The notes under the pieces were generated by a model that had not been told where the DNA came from, did no database searches, and saw only the letters and a program-made list of their open reading frames with translations. Of a stretch of DNA of 16,700 nucleotides, positions 8,905 to 16,666 are shown in pieces. Made by a program: the position numbers and the translations under genes. The stretch is from Byssothecium circinans (Eukaryota; Ascomycota; Dothideomycetes; Pleosporales; Massarinaceae): NCBI GenBank assembly GCA_010015675.1, contig ML977003.1, positions 149,066 to 165,765 of the forward strand, given 5' to 3'. Position 1 is the first letter of the stretch. Each line of letters opens with the position of its first letter.

Positions 8905-9783
8905 TCCTTCAACAACATCACCGAGCCGGAGACGGTGAAGAACGTCGTCATGGAGGCTATCAAAATGTTCGGCACAATCAACGTTTTGGTAAACAATGCT
9001 AGCTATCTGCAAGGCGCGTTCATCGAAGAGGCTGGGTCTGTCTTACGTTCTTAGCAGCCGGTGAAGTGGGACTCCCGCTCACGTCGCACAGCCCAAAGGA
9101 CTACCTTAACAACTTTCTAGTCAATGTGTGCGGCACCATAAACGTGACTGGCGAAATTTTGCATTACTTTCGCTCCAAGAACAGCGGTACCATTGTATTC
9201 ATGGGCTCCAGGTCAGGTTGGGAGGGCGATTTTAGCGCAGCGCCGTACAACGCGACGAAATACGCACTCGAAGGTACACTCTACCGTTGCTTCTCTAGGC
9301 TAATACATATTCACTTGTGTATCAGGAATCTTTTACACTTTTAGATCGAGACCACAGCCTTCGCCCCAGGCATTCGCTCCATGATTGGTCAACCCGGCCA
9401 GTTCCGCACAAACATCCTGAGCCCAGACCGGCTTGTTTTTTTCGCGCACGAATCCTGAGAGCATGCATGACGGTGTGGAAAAGACGCTACTAGATGAATT
9501 GAAGAAAATGCAGGGACAGCAGCCGGGTGATCTGGATCGAGCTGCAGAACGCATTATTGACGTGGTGAGGGGGGAGGGTATGGTAGAGGGGAAGCCGTTT
9601 CTGGAGCGGCTGCCCTTACGGGATGATACTATAAGGGCTATAAGGGTAAAGTGTAAGGATGTCTTAGAGATATGTGACGAATGGGCAGATGCCAGTAAAA
9701 GTACGTCATTTGAAGGAGGTTGGGGGGTGAAGTTGGGGTTGTTTGGTAAGAAGGATTCATGCGAAGTATATGACGCGAATTAA
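8905..9783 (+). pseudogene. Short-chain dehydrogenase/reductase (SDR), N-terminally truncated and frameshifted
   Basis: SDR enzymes are NAD(P)-dependent oxidoreductases. The text begins after the third strand of the Rossmann fold (NNITEPETVKNVVMEAIKMFGTINVLVNNAS), so the GxxxGxG cofactor loop is missing. The NNAG-type motif reads NNAS. After a frame change near 9035-9055 come KDYLNNFLVNVCGTINVTGE, the catalytic Ser in MGSRSGW, and the YxxxK pair in YNATKYALEG. A GT donor at 9274 with acceptors at 9325 or 9344 suggests one intron, but neither choice keeps frame with the following TTAFAPG region. A T-run near 9435 gives another frame change before RTNPESMHDGVEKTLLDEL. The C-terminus runs to TAA at 9781-9783. 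Catalytic residues survive but the gene is broken in at least three places. The substrate is unknown. Confidence 0.85.
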
Positions 9784-9938
9784 CTGCTGCGTCACACCAT
9801 ATCATGAGAATGCGCGTGTGGTTGATAAGAGAGTGATGTACAGTCACCTACAGAAAGTCATTAGCCGCCCCAGTCCACCAATACTAGAACACAACAACAC
9901 CCTTCTATAAAGCTATTAAATTTATAACGTAAAGCACC
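9784..9938. other. Short spacer without gene
   Basis: Spacer between the SDR remnant and the 17-nt repeat pair. No reading frame or RNA gene was recognised. Confidence 0.6.
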
Positions 9939-9969
9939 ATCGAGACGGCCACACTATCGAGACGGCCAC
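9939..9969 (+). repeat. 14-bp motif repeated with 17-nt period, possible transposon-end remnant
   Basis: ATCGAGACGGCCAC occurs at 9939-9952 and again at 9956-9969, separated by ACT. The 17-nt period equals that of the doubled motif inside the Fot1-like ends and of the CGGCCAC motifs at the right edge of the window. It lies directly against the point where the AAA ATPase coding text begins, and so may mark the event that removed the gene's 5' part. Confidence 0.6.
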
Positions 9970-10305
9970 TTTTGCTTGCAAGTGGGGCAGGTGTATGTGT
10001 GGCAGATGACTGGATTCAGGATCGAATTTGATGGTGCGTCACCTGGACTGGTTCGACAAGCCTTCTCTCTTCCATTCATGGGGATGCAGATGTGCAAGAT
10101 CTCGGACTTGCCTCTGGTTCCAGACGAGCACTGTCGGGATTGGGATACCTTGAAGGAAACCTTGACGGCAAGATCGGCAACGCTGCAAAAGGTGCTCGGC
10201 AAAGACTTGTCGGCATTTTTGTGCCAGACTTATAGCGGTGCTGCATGGAAGCAGAGTTTCGGTGATTACGATACAATTTTCAAACCTTTGCTGTATGCGA
10301 AGTAG

Positions 10306-10384
10306 GTACGTCGTATTGCTTACTGACCTTCTTTTGCGGAAACTATTCTCGCATGCTTAGACAGTTAGCTAATGAAAGAGATAG
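10306..10384 (+). other. Intron 1 of AAA ATPase remnant
   Basis: 79 nt, donor GTACGT, branch-like GCTAAT near 10368, acceptor TAG. Splicing leaves the reading frame intact, joining ...AK(TAG) to IDGRAIV. Confidence 0.7.
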
Positions 10385-10977
10385 ATCGATGGGCGTGCTA
10401 TTGTTGACTTCAAGGCATACGTCGATAAAAACCGCCACAGTGCCACGGAGCTTGAAGACTTTAAGAGCAAGTTCAAGAAGAGCAAAGCGAAAATGAAGGT
10501 GAGGGCAAAAGGCATGCTCATCAACAGGGATACCAAGCCCAGGCGCCGCCGCAGGCACTTGAGGGACTCCGATTCCGAAGGCTCCGAGCTCAATATGGAG
10601 GACGACGGAGATGTGATGGCGTTCAAGTCCTTCGCCAATACCTAGGAGACCGAAGACGAGCCTGAACTTAATATAGAAGATCTTCCAGGTCTGTCAGAAG
10701 CAGTTATAGACAGTTTCAATGTCTCCAAAGATCAGTTTGAGCTCCTGTTTTCTGCTCTCATCCCTGCATTTGTTCTTAAAGAGAAGGAATGGTTGTGGCT
10801 GCTCAGCGATGAACTCAACGATGTGAGGTGGAATACAGTCGCTTTCGAATCTCTTCGACTCGAGCCCCAAACGAATGATCTGGTCCAGGCTTTGGTTAAA
10901 GGTCACAAGATCAAGTCCAATGTGTTTGACGACGTGATGCCTGGGAAGGGCCTGGGGTTGATCTTTCTCTTGCACGG

Positions 10978-11033
10978 GTACGTTTCCCAGTGTAGCGCCG
11001 TGTAAGATATGCATCGCTAACGTGTACAAATAG
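10978..11033 (+). other. Intron 2 of AAA ATPase remnant
   Basis: 56 nt, donor GTACGT, branch GCTAAC near 11016, acceptor TAG. It splits the Gly codon that opens Walker A. Removal yields HGKPGLGKT. Confidence 0.88.
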
Positions 11034-11065
11034 GAAGCCTGGATTGGGCAAGACACTTACTGCTG

Positions 11066-11116
11066 GTAAGTTAATACCTGCGAATCGCAGTTCATAAAAG
11101 CTGACGAGATGCACAG
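11066..11116 (+). other. Intron 3 of AAA ATPase remnant
   Basis: 51 nt, donor GTAAGT, branch GCTGAC near 11100, acceptor CAG. It flanks a micro-exon of only 32 nt (11034-11065) that carries Walker A. Splicing gives TLTAESVADYLERPLYS. Confidence 0.88.
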
Positions 11117-11320
11117 AAAGTGTGGCAGACTATCTCGAGCGACCATTGTATTCCATCTCGGGTGGGGAGCTGAGCACTGATGTCACAATACTGGAGGAAA
11201 GGTTGAACGAAACCTTCGATCTCTTGAAGAGATGGAACGCTGTTTCCCTCCTCGATGAGGCCGACGTCCTCTTATGCAAACGAAACTCGGCTGAGATGGA
11301 CCGGAATGCAATTGTGGCAG

Positions 11321-11383
11321 GTACGTGGCTCTCTACCTCCTCCAGGAAGCACTTTTGAATTTTTTCTGACCTGAAGGCAATAG
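11321..11383 (+). other. Intron 4 of AAA ATPase remnant
   Basis: 63 nt, donor GTACGT, branch CTGACC near 11366, acceptor TAG. Splicing joins RNAIVA to VFLRKIEYFQG. Confidence 0.88.
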
Positions 11384-11619
11384 TGTTCCTCAGGAAGATT
11401 GAGTACTTCCAAGGCGTCTCATTCCTCACAACCAACCGGAAGGAAGACTATGATGATGCGTTCAAGAGTCGAATTCATGTCATGATCTCGTATCCCGACC
11501 TTTCGGAAGGTGCACAGTCAACCATCTGGAAGAAGCTGATCTCTGCGAATAGTGAGTTGAAGGTGGATGACTCCTGGACAGAGGATGTCTTTTCAGCTCT
11601 CGGGAGGCTGAAGCTCAAC

Positions 11620-11674
11620 GTTAGTGCTGACCCGTTTGTTCCCCTAGATGGCTTGACGCTAACAGGCGTGGTAG
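11620..11674 (+). other. Intron 5 of AAA ATPase remnant
   Basis: 55 nt, donor GTTAGT, branch GCTAAC near 11657, acceptor TAG at 11672-11674. An alternative CAG at 11663-11665 would lead straight to a stop. Splicing gives KLNDRTIKNIMRTAVAY; the Asp may be a mutated Gly. Confidence 0.8.
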
Positions 11675-11884
11675 GATCGAACCATCAAGAACATTATGCG
11701 AACTGCTGTTGCATACGTCCACGCGAATGATGAGGCGCTTGGAGCTCGCCATGTTTTGGCCATTGTCTCCACCGAGTTGAAGGAGGTTGGCGATCTTAAC
11801 AAAGTAGCCATGACTCCGCATGAGCGCTGGAAAAAGCGCTAAGTTGAGAGCGCCTGGGGGGATATAGAACGTCTGCTGGGAGCT

Positions 11885-12439
11885 TCACAGAGCGAATAAC
11901 TATTGTTCCGTGAATAAGAATGTTGTGGGGCTTTATGTCCTTATGGCTCATTTCGTGTTTATGCATAAAGGATAAACCACTTGAAAGGCATTGAAATGGC
12001 AACTCGAGGATACGGCGCCCTTCAGCCGAAACTGAGCTACGCTCTTTGAAATCGTGCAGAAACACCTCTGGAACGCCACTGTCCGCTACTGAGCCCAGGA
12101 TAAGCCTACTTCTCCTTTGGCGACATATGTGGCAAAGGTGCAAATAACGTGGTGGTGAGATTCGAGGCGCTGAATGACCTTGATTTCATTGTCGAAGATG
12201 CGTTTCCTTTCGTCACGTGGATTGCATATCCGGAAGACCTTTCGGGCATAAACAGATTCGATACACCTGTCCTGAATCTTTTCTACGTTGACGCTGTGTC
12301 CATGGCCAAGATTTCTGAGTAATATGTAAGGCAGTTGATCGTTGTCGTCAAAGGAGTAATCTTGCCCTGGTTTGACTTGCAGCTCACCGGACTCGCTGGA
12401 AATGACGCCGAGTGTAGGCTGTGAGTAGCGGGCCTCCAT
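11885..12439 (-). pseudogene. Protein kinase remnant, cut off before DFG and frameshifted
   Basis: This is a Ser/Thr kinase-like N-lobe and the first part of the C-lobe, starting ATG 12439 (MEARYSQPTLGVIS). The ATP-binding loop is LGHGHSVNVEK, a poor GxGxxG. The invariant Lys is in YARKVF, and the alpha-C Glu is probably in FDNEIKVIQRL. The frame shifts near 12105-12110, where one base appears lost after AKGEV. The other frame then continues as LILGSVADSGVPEVFLHDF. The catalytic loop is HKDIKPHNILIH, with HKD instead of HRD. Recognisable text ends near 11895, before the DFG magnesium-binding motif, about 50 bp from the stop of the AAA gene on the other strand. The gene is therefore a 3'-truncated pseudogene. 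Its substrate and pathway are unknown. Confidence 0.82.
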
Positions 12440-12777
12440 AATGGATGTGGAAAAAACAGTAAATGGAGCGGGATTTCGTCAGGACGAAGTCTGCTCGTAG
12501 AAGGATAGCCGACTACGCTCTGCCGTTGAATAGCGAGCTGAGCTCTCTTTGGCGCCGGGAATGCCTACTTACACTGACCCGTACCTTACCGCCCGAGTCA
12601 GACGTGGTTCGTTGATTGGTTCCCTTGGCTCGATAAGTACCCGTCGATTCGGTGGCATTTGCGGCGAAGCTCGTGAAGGCGTTGGAGCGCAAGAGAGCGA
12701 CGTTCAGCTCCTGAAGCCGCGTGAGGCTGCGAGTACAAAGTAATCGTGTGTTTTGTCAGGCGGATAAATACTGGTGT
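12440..12777. other. Region without recognised gene upstream of kinase remnant
   Basis: Ordinary GC content. A short plus-strand frame (12549-12743) and a minus-strand frame are open, but neither has recognisable domain text. It may contain the promoter or an additional decayed exon of the kinase. Confidence 0.5.
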
Positions 12778-12987
12778 TCATTGGCTGCGATCATTGGTCT
12801 CTGGCTTTACCTTGACCCCCGAAAACAGGACCACACGCGTCGTGAAATTGTTCGTGGTATGGGAGACGTGTATTCCATTGGCTTCCTCCAGCTGGTCGTA
12901 TTGCGTACACAAATTTAGATCGAGGTACAAGGACGAAAAAGCTTCATATTCGGTGATTACCATCCTGTTGACCCTGAACTTCTGCAA
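12778..12987 (-). CDS. Unidentified reading-frame fragment, possible decayed exon
   Basis: An open stretch of about 70 codons ending TGA at 12780-12778, reading RVNRMVITEYEAFSSLYLDL, LCTQYDQLEEANGIHVSH and NNFTTRVVLFSGVKVKPE. A Met lies at MVITEYEAF, and the frame is also open a little upstream, bounded by a TGA near 13008. The composition (hydrophobic/acidic alternation, Tyr-Asp-Gln, RVVLFSG) is more protein-like than a random frame, but I recognise no family. It lies on the same strand as the kinase remnant, about 340 bp upstream, so it could belong to a longer decayed gene. It could equally be chance. Confidence 0.35.
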   Translation of the reverse strand: MQKFRVNRMVITEYEAFSSLYLDLNLCTQYDQLEEANGIHVSHTTNNFTTRVVLFSGVKVKPETNDRSQ

Positions 12988-13117
12988 CCAACTTCGAAGT
13001 CGTCATGTTACCATATATACATTTAGAAAATTGAGAAATACCAATAGCTAAAGGTGCTACAAACCTCTCCACATATTGAACTTCTCGTCAAACTTCGCGC
13101 ACAATCCTCGCTACCTC

Positions 13118-14300
13118 TCAAAGGTCATCTTCAAGCGGACTCAGTCCCTCCGGCGTTCCAATCCTATCCTCAAAGAAGAACCTCAACCTCTCCACATTCG
13201 CCCGATCACTCATCCACCCCGCGAAAGCCGACGCATTCGTGCCCTTCACATCCACAATCTTTGGTAGCCCATTCGGGCCGTCGATATCACTCCTGACGCT
13301 CCAAGTTCCGCCAGCTTTCAGGTACTCGTCACTCAGCATGAAGTTGTGGAGAAGTTTGGCGCCTTCCGGGTGGGGAGCATCCTTGAGAATGGCGCCGGTT
13401 TGCGGCCAGGTGACAAAGCTGCCTTCGACGGGATGGGAGACGTTGAAAGTGTCTGACGAGGAAAGGCCGACGAAAGAAGTGAAGGTCGTGGCGTATGTGC
13501 TGTTGGCAGCCGCGATGAGGCTTGGGGGTGTTGCTGTCCCGCGGACCCAGCGAGGGTTCTGGGCGAGGAGGCCGTCGAACCATTCGACACCGTATTTCTG
13601 TATGCTATCCAACATGTCAGCAGTTGATTATCTTTCTTTCAAAACAACCCTCTGCACCCCGTGGCTAAAAGATGGGAAAGAGGAGGAAAACTCACGCTAG
13701 GTCAAAAGTAAACAACACCGCGTCATCATCATTTGGATACGTCAAAACGATCTTGTCCTTCCACTTCGGATCCAGATAATCCGGAAATTCCTTCGGTCCT
13801 TCGCCAGTCGTCTTCGCTGGACTCCAGGCATTACTCCACCCGAGTATAAACAACCCATAATAAGCGGCCTCAGCGTCTTTGAATTCGGGGTAAATGCTCT
13901 CGAATCCCTTTGGCGCATAGTTCAACAATGCACCTTGCGACTTCCAGCGTGGGTAATCATGCAGCGTCTGTAGGATGATACTGTCGATGTACACATTCCC
14001 AGCAGCGAGTTGCAGGTCGAGATTGCCGTCGTGGTACTTGGAAAGATCGACGGTGATGTTGAGTTTGAGGCCAGGGAAACGCTGTTCGAAAGCGGCCTTT
14101 AGGCCATCCTGTTGACCCTTTTCGTCGCCGCCATGCCAGACGGTGACGGTGTCACCCTCGGCAAGAGCGGCGGCGTAGATCTCATCAAGGGTACGGTTCT
14201 CGTGGACCTGAGTTTGGTTGGAAGCGAGGGGCTGGGCAGAGACTGTTGATACTACTGCGTTCGCCGCAAGGAGTGCGAGGGAAAAGAGTGTGGACACCAT
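13118..14300 (-). CDS. Secreted periplasmic-binding-protein-like (type II, iron/solute-binding) protein
   Basis: Coding exons are 14300-13696 and 13604-13118, giving 363 residues and a TAA/TAG/TGA-free frame. The start ATG at 14300 has A at -3 and G at +4. Residues 1-22 are a classic signal peptide ending VSTVSA/QP. N-glycosylation sequons lie at N28, N35 and N81. From about residue 50 the text follows the bacterial type II solute-binding fold of the Fe3+/thiamine-binding group: VTVWHGGDEKGQQDGLKAAFEQRFPG, then LQLAAGNVYIDSIILQ, YYGLFILGWSNAW, and YLDPKWKDKIVLTYPNDDDAV. A second lobe has VEWFDGLLAQNPRWVRG, AANSTYATTFTSFVGL, GAILKDAPHPEGAKLLHNFMLSDEYLK and the C-terminal SPLEDDL. Bacteria use such proteins with ABC importers, which fungi lack, so the ligand and role here are unknown. 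It is the only gene in the window that looks intact. An ancient bacterial origin is possible. Confidence 0.9.
13605..13695 (-). other. Intron of the solute-binding-like gene
   Basis: 91 nt on the minus strand. Donor GTGAGT begins at 13695, a CTGCTGAC branch-like site lies near the 3' end, and acceptor TAG ends at 13605. Removal joins TFDLA to IQKYGVEWFDG and gives a total CDS of 1092 nt, a multiple of three. Confidence 0.88.
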
Positions 14301-14352
14301 TATGAACTTCCTGGCTCGTCTGGTGGTTCTGTGTAATAGTTGTGCGGCCTGG

Positions 14353-14360
14353 TATATATA
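14353..14360 (-). promoter_or_regulatory. TATA box of the solute-binding-like gene
   Basis: TATATATA lies 53 bp upstream of the ATG at 14300, leaving room for a short 5' UTR. It is the best TATA-like site upstream of this gene. Confidence 0.55.
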
Positions 14361-14606
14361 CTCAGCTCTGGCGTGACCCCAGTCCTTCTCATCACTCTAT
14401 CTTGGTCCGTCCCATCGCGCCACCTGGCGCATTCGTTCGACGTGCGTCCCTGCATCCATCGGAAAGGGCAGGTTCTTTATGTAACAAGGGCTACTTGAGA
14501 TTGCAGCTTGACCAAGGCTATGCCATAGCGGATCAAAGCGTTGAGGAACGTTTCCGCAGCGCGTTTATACGGTAGCTTAGAAGCTAGGGGTGCCGTTTTG
14601 TCGGGC
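14361..14606. other. Upstream region of the solute-binding-like gene; no other gene seen
   Basis: Ordinary composition. A 77-codon plus-strand frame here has no recognisable domain. It likely contains promoter elements for the minus-strand gene. Confidence 0.5.
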
Positions 14607-14635
14607 ACGCGGGCGCAATAATTCCCCGCACACCA
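14607..14635 (+). repeat. Left inverted arm of MITE-like element
   Basis: The core shared with the right arm is GCAATAATTCCCCGCACAC, preceded by ACGCGGGC. Confidence 0.75.
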
Positions 14636-14852
14636 AAAACTATCACAAAACCTTCACCCATACAAATCCACACACACGGAGGGGTTTTTCACGTTTTTTT
14701 TTTTTGCGCAAATAATGCAATAGGGTTAATACAGTATTTCTGTGTTTTTAGGTGTATATATAATTATTTTTAGTGCTGTAATAAGACTCTCTCCCCTGTA
14801 GTACTACGGTGCCCTTACAATCTTGCTACCTACGATAACATAATAAATTCTT

Positions 14853-14882
14853 TAGTGTGCGGGGAATTATTGCAGCCCGCGT
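14853..14882 (-). repeat. Right inverted arm of MITE-like element
   Basis: The reverse complement of the left arm with one extra T and one C/T difference. Confidence 0.75.
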
Positions 14883-15550
14883 TTCAGGGTCGATCAGGAG
14901 ACATCAAGGTGGGTCCTTTCGATGCTTTCGTCATGGCTTCGTTTTTATGGGGCGATCTAGGCTTACTGGAATGATTCCGCGCAACATTATGTAAGCGACG
15001 CATCATTAGAAAGCTGTTGGGTTCTCTCCGTGCTTGCAGTTATATTTATTGACGGAGGAAACTGCTTGATCAGTGAATGCATACCTAAGGAAAGTAATAT
15101 ACTGTCGGCCTTGGTCGTCAATTGATTTGCAATGAATCGGACGGAAACATCCAGAATTCCGTGGGATGGAGCATGGGAAGGTTCCATTCAGACCAATACA
15201 ACTCTATGGCCATCGTCGTGACGGTCTCCTTCGATTGTGCGAGGCTCCAGAGAATAATGTCAGCAACAGGGGAACTCAACGAGGCTTTGCTTTCAACTTG
15301 GAGACCATCAAGGCTCGTGTCTAGCGTCATGGGGCTTGAAAGGGTGGTGGCACGACCTATGAGAAAAATCCTGGCGATTCCCTAGGCGCCACAAAACTAG
15401 GTATTTCACGCTTGACACATGAGCCGGGGGGCGGGGGGAAGCTGTAGAAATCGTCAACTGGGTCGATTCCCCTGCCTCATTCGAAACTTATTGTTCTTCC
15501 TCACATCAATTCAAGACCAGTCATGATGACCCTTTGATTTCCTCTAGATG

Positions 15551-15667
15551 CTAGTGCGGTCTAGTCCTCTCGACTATCAACTGCAAAGCTTCCTTTCGCA
15601 CCTCGACACTCATCGAGATATGTGAGTTCACCTTGAGGTCTTTCTTGATCGTTTTGCGCCATTTGTA
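15551..15667 (-). pseudogene. Short protein-like frame, possible gene fragment
   Basis: On the minus strand, between an upstream TGA at 15670-15668 and a TAG at 15553-15551, the frame reads YKWRKTIKKDLKV, then NSHISMSVEVRKEALQ, and LIVERTRPH. This is a basic/amphipathic text that looks like a real protein C-terminus. No start codon or clear splice acceptor is seen at its 5' side. It may be a relic exon or chance. No family is assigned. Confidence 0.3.
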
Positions 15668-16523
15668 TCAGCCACCTCATGCACACTAGGTGCTCGCCAA
15701 GCCAAATGGATTTCGTGACGTGACACTAGCTCTTCGAAGTCACCAGGATGGTGTTTGAAGGAGAGCATGTAGCAAATCATAGCTGGCTTAATACAGCCTT
15801 ACAGGCGATAGGTCAAAGCATGGTTGGCGATCAACGCGCCCGCTGTTTTTTGTAGAATTGCCCCGAAATTGGACTTCGGTCGGCGTGCATGAACCTGCAG
15901 TTGAGGCTTGGAGTTAGTGTACCGTGGTTTTCCTGGAATCAATGAGTGAGCAGATTTTGTATTTATTCATACCTGTAAAAATTTGTTTGGTGTTAGACAG
16001 GCTTAGACGTTAGAACAAATTGAGGGATTCTTAGAACCATGAGGCAATGTCACTTTTTATCTTGTCTGTCTATTCATTCGGTCGCAGAATTGTTGGCATT
16101 GGTGAGAAGTGCCGACGCTGATAAGTAAGTCACGGAAGATAAACTGAGAGTCTTCCTGCACAGGAGCAAAGAGCACCCTACGAATCGACTTCTCGGGAAA
16201 TGGTGCTCAAGCCGTGTTGAATATACCATAATTATCACGATCATCACCACCTTCCACATGAGCATTACAGATTTTTATCTTCCCACACCTGCGCACCACA
16301 GAACTTCATACCATTCGCCGTAGCTAGGCCCAAACGGAGTAGTTTCAAAGGGTGACGTCTTGACATGCATAACATCCTGCTTTTAGGCGCTAAAGCAGGC
16401 CCTTTTCAAGGGTCCACGTGGGGTCTTGGGAGGGCTGAAACTTCGGAACTTCCCCATCGGGCATAGCTACGGTGAATTATGTATGAGATTCCCCAGCAGT
16501 GCAGCCGAATGGCGTGTGGCTGT

Positions 16524-16537
16524 TACCACCGGTGGTA
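16524..16537. repeat. 14-bp perfect palindrome
   Basis: TACCACCGGTGGTA is its own reverse complement. It could be a dimeric transcription-factor site or lie near a mobile element end; nothing else supports a role. Confidence 0.45.
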
Positions 16538-16625
16538 GATTTTTACCTGAAGTAAATAGTATTATTGGATACCATAACGATCAGAGCTGCCTCCAAACGT
16601 GAACTAAGCTAGCCTATATAGATTC

Positions 16626-16666
16626 CGGCCACCAGGGGTTTCCGGCCACATCGCCAAATCGGCCAC
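16626..16666 (+). repeat. Three CGGCCAC motifs at 17-nt period, probable transposon terminus
   Basis: CGGCCAC occurs at 16626-16632, 16643-16649 and 16660-16666, exactly 17 nt apart. The same heptamer and the same spacing occur at 9946-9952 and 9963-9969. The sequence continues into the right edge of the window, so the rest of any element is not visible. Confidence 0.6.

Larger units (their letters stand above)
9976..11842 (+). pseudogene. AAA ATPase with DUF7025-like N-region, 5'-truncated, two in-frame TAG codons
   Basis: AAA proteins use ATP to remodel partner proteins; this fungal family has no firmly known role. Proposed exons are 9976-10305, 10385-10977, 11034-11065, 11117-11320, 11384-11619 and 11675-11842. 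The first exon resembles the DUF7025 region (FDGASPGL, FSLPFMGM, ISDLPLVP, LTARSATL, YSGAAW). Exon 2 has IDGRAIVDFKAY, a basic/acidic linker, and the pre-AAA segment VLKEKEWLWLLSDELNDVRWN. Splicing rebuilds the Walker A GKPGLGKT across intron 2. Walker B is LLDEADVLL (exon 4), sensor 1 is TTNRKED, and FKSRIHV is a likely arginine-finger region. The C-terminal lid ends ...HERWKKR with TAA 11840-11842. TAG at 10303 and 10643 replace what are probably CAG codons. The family's usual N-terminal part is absent, so the product is probably not functional. Confidence 0.85.
14607..14882. mobile_element. MITE-like element with ~30-bp terminal inverted repeats
   Basis: The left arm, 14607-14635, begins ACGCGGGCGCAATAATTCCC. 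The right arm, 14853-14882, read on the minus strand, begins ACGCGGGCTGCAATAATTCC. The arms match for about 29-30 bp with a one-base indel and one mismatch. They enclose about 217 bp of AT-rich DNA (with a T11-12 run and TATATATAATTATTTTT) that has no reading frame. The total of 276 bp, long inverted ends and no coding capacity fit a miniature inverted-repeat element. No clear target-site duplication is visible at these ends, so the true termini may lie a little outside, or the duplication has decayed. The family is unknown. Confidence 0.72.
14883..16622. other. Long region without a convincing gene
   Basis: Base composition is ordinary and not RIP-degraded. Overlapping open frames occur on both strands at 15118-15385 (70-87 codons each), with no recognisable domain, so neither is called as a gene. 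A 38-codon minus-strand frame at 15551-15667 looks protein-like and is listed separately. A G6-C-G6 run sits at about 15426-15438, and a 14-bp palindrome at 16524-16537. No tRNA or rRNA gene was recognised. Confidence 0.55.

Noticed and set aside
9035..9053. Possible 19-nt intron (GT...TTCTTAG) in the SDR remnant
   Set aside because: It is far below the minimum size of fungal introns; a frameshift mutation is more likely.
9333..9554. Minus-strand open frame (73 codons) opposite the SDR remnant
   Set aside because: It lies opposite the SDR coding text and has no domain-like content; it is a shadow frame.
10369..11056. Minus-strand open frames opposite the AAA gene
   Set aside because: The plus strand has clear AAA motifs and fitting introns; the minus frames have no recognisable motif.
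13239..13700. 153-codon plus-strand frame
   Set aside because: It is antisense to the second exon and intron of the solute-binding-like gene and has no protein-like features of its own.
15118..15385. Overlapping open frames on both strands
   Set aside because: Both are open over the same stretch, neither shows a domain, splice structure or start context, and chance cannot be excluded.
15420..15440. G-quadruplex candidate (two G6 runs)
   Set aside because: Only two G runs separated by one C; four separate runs with loops are not present.
15440..15480. tRNA-like T-arm sequence (GGGTCGATTCCCC)
   Set aside because: No matching anticodon, D-arm or acceptor stem was found around it.
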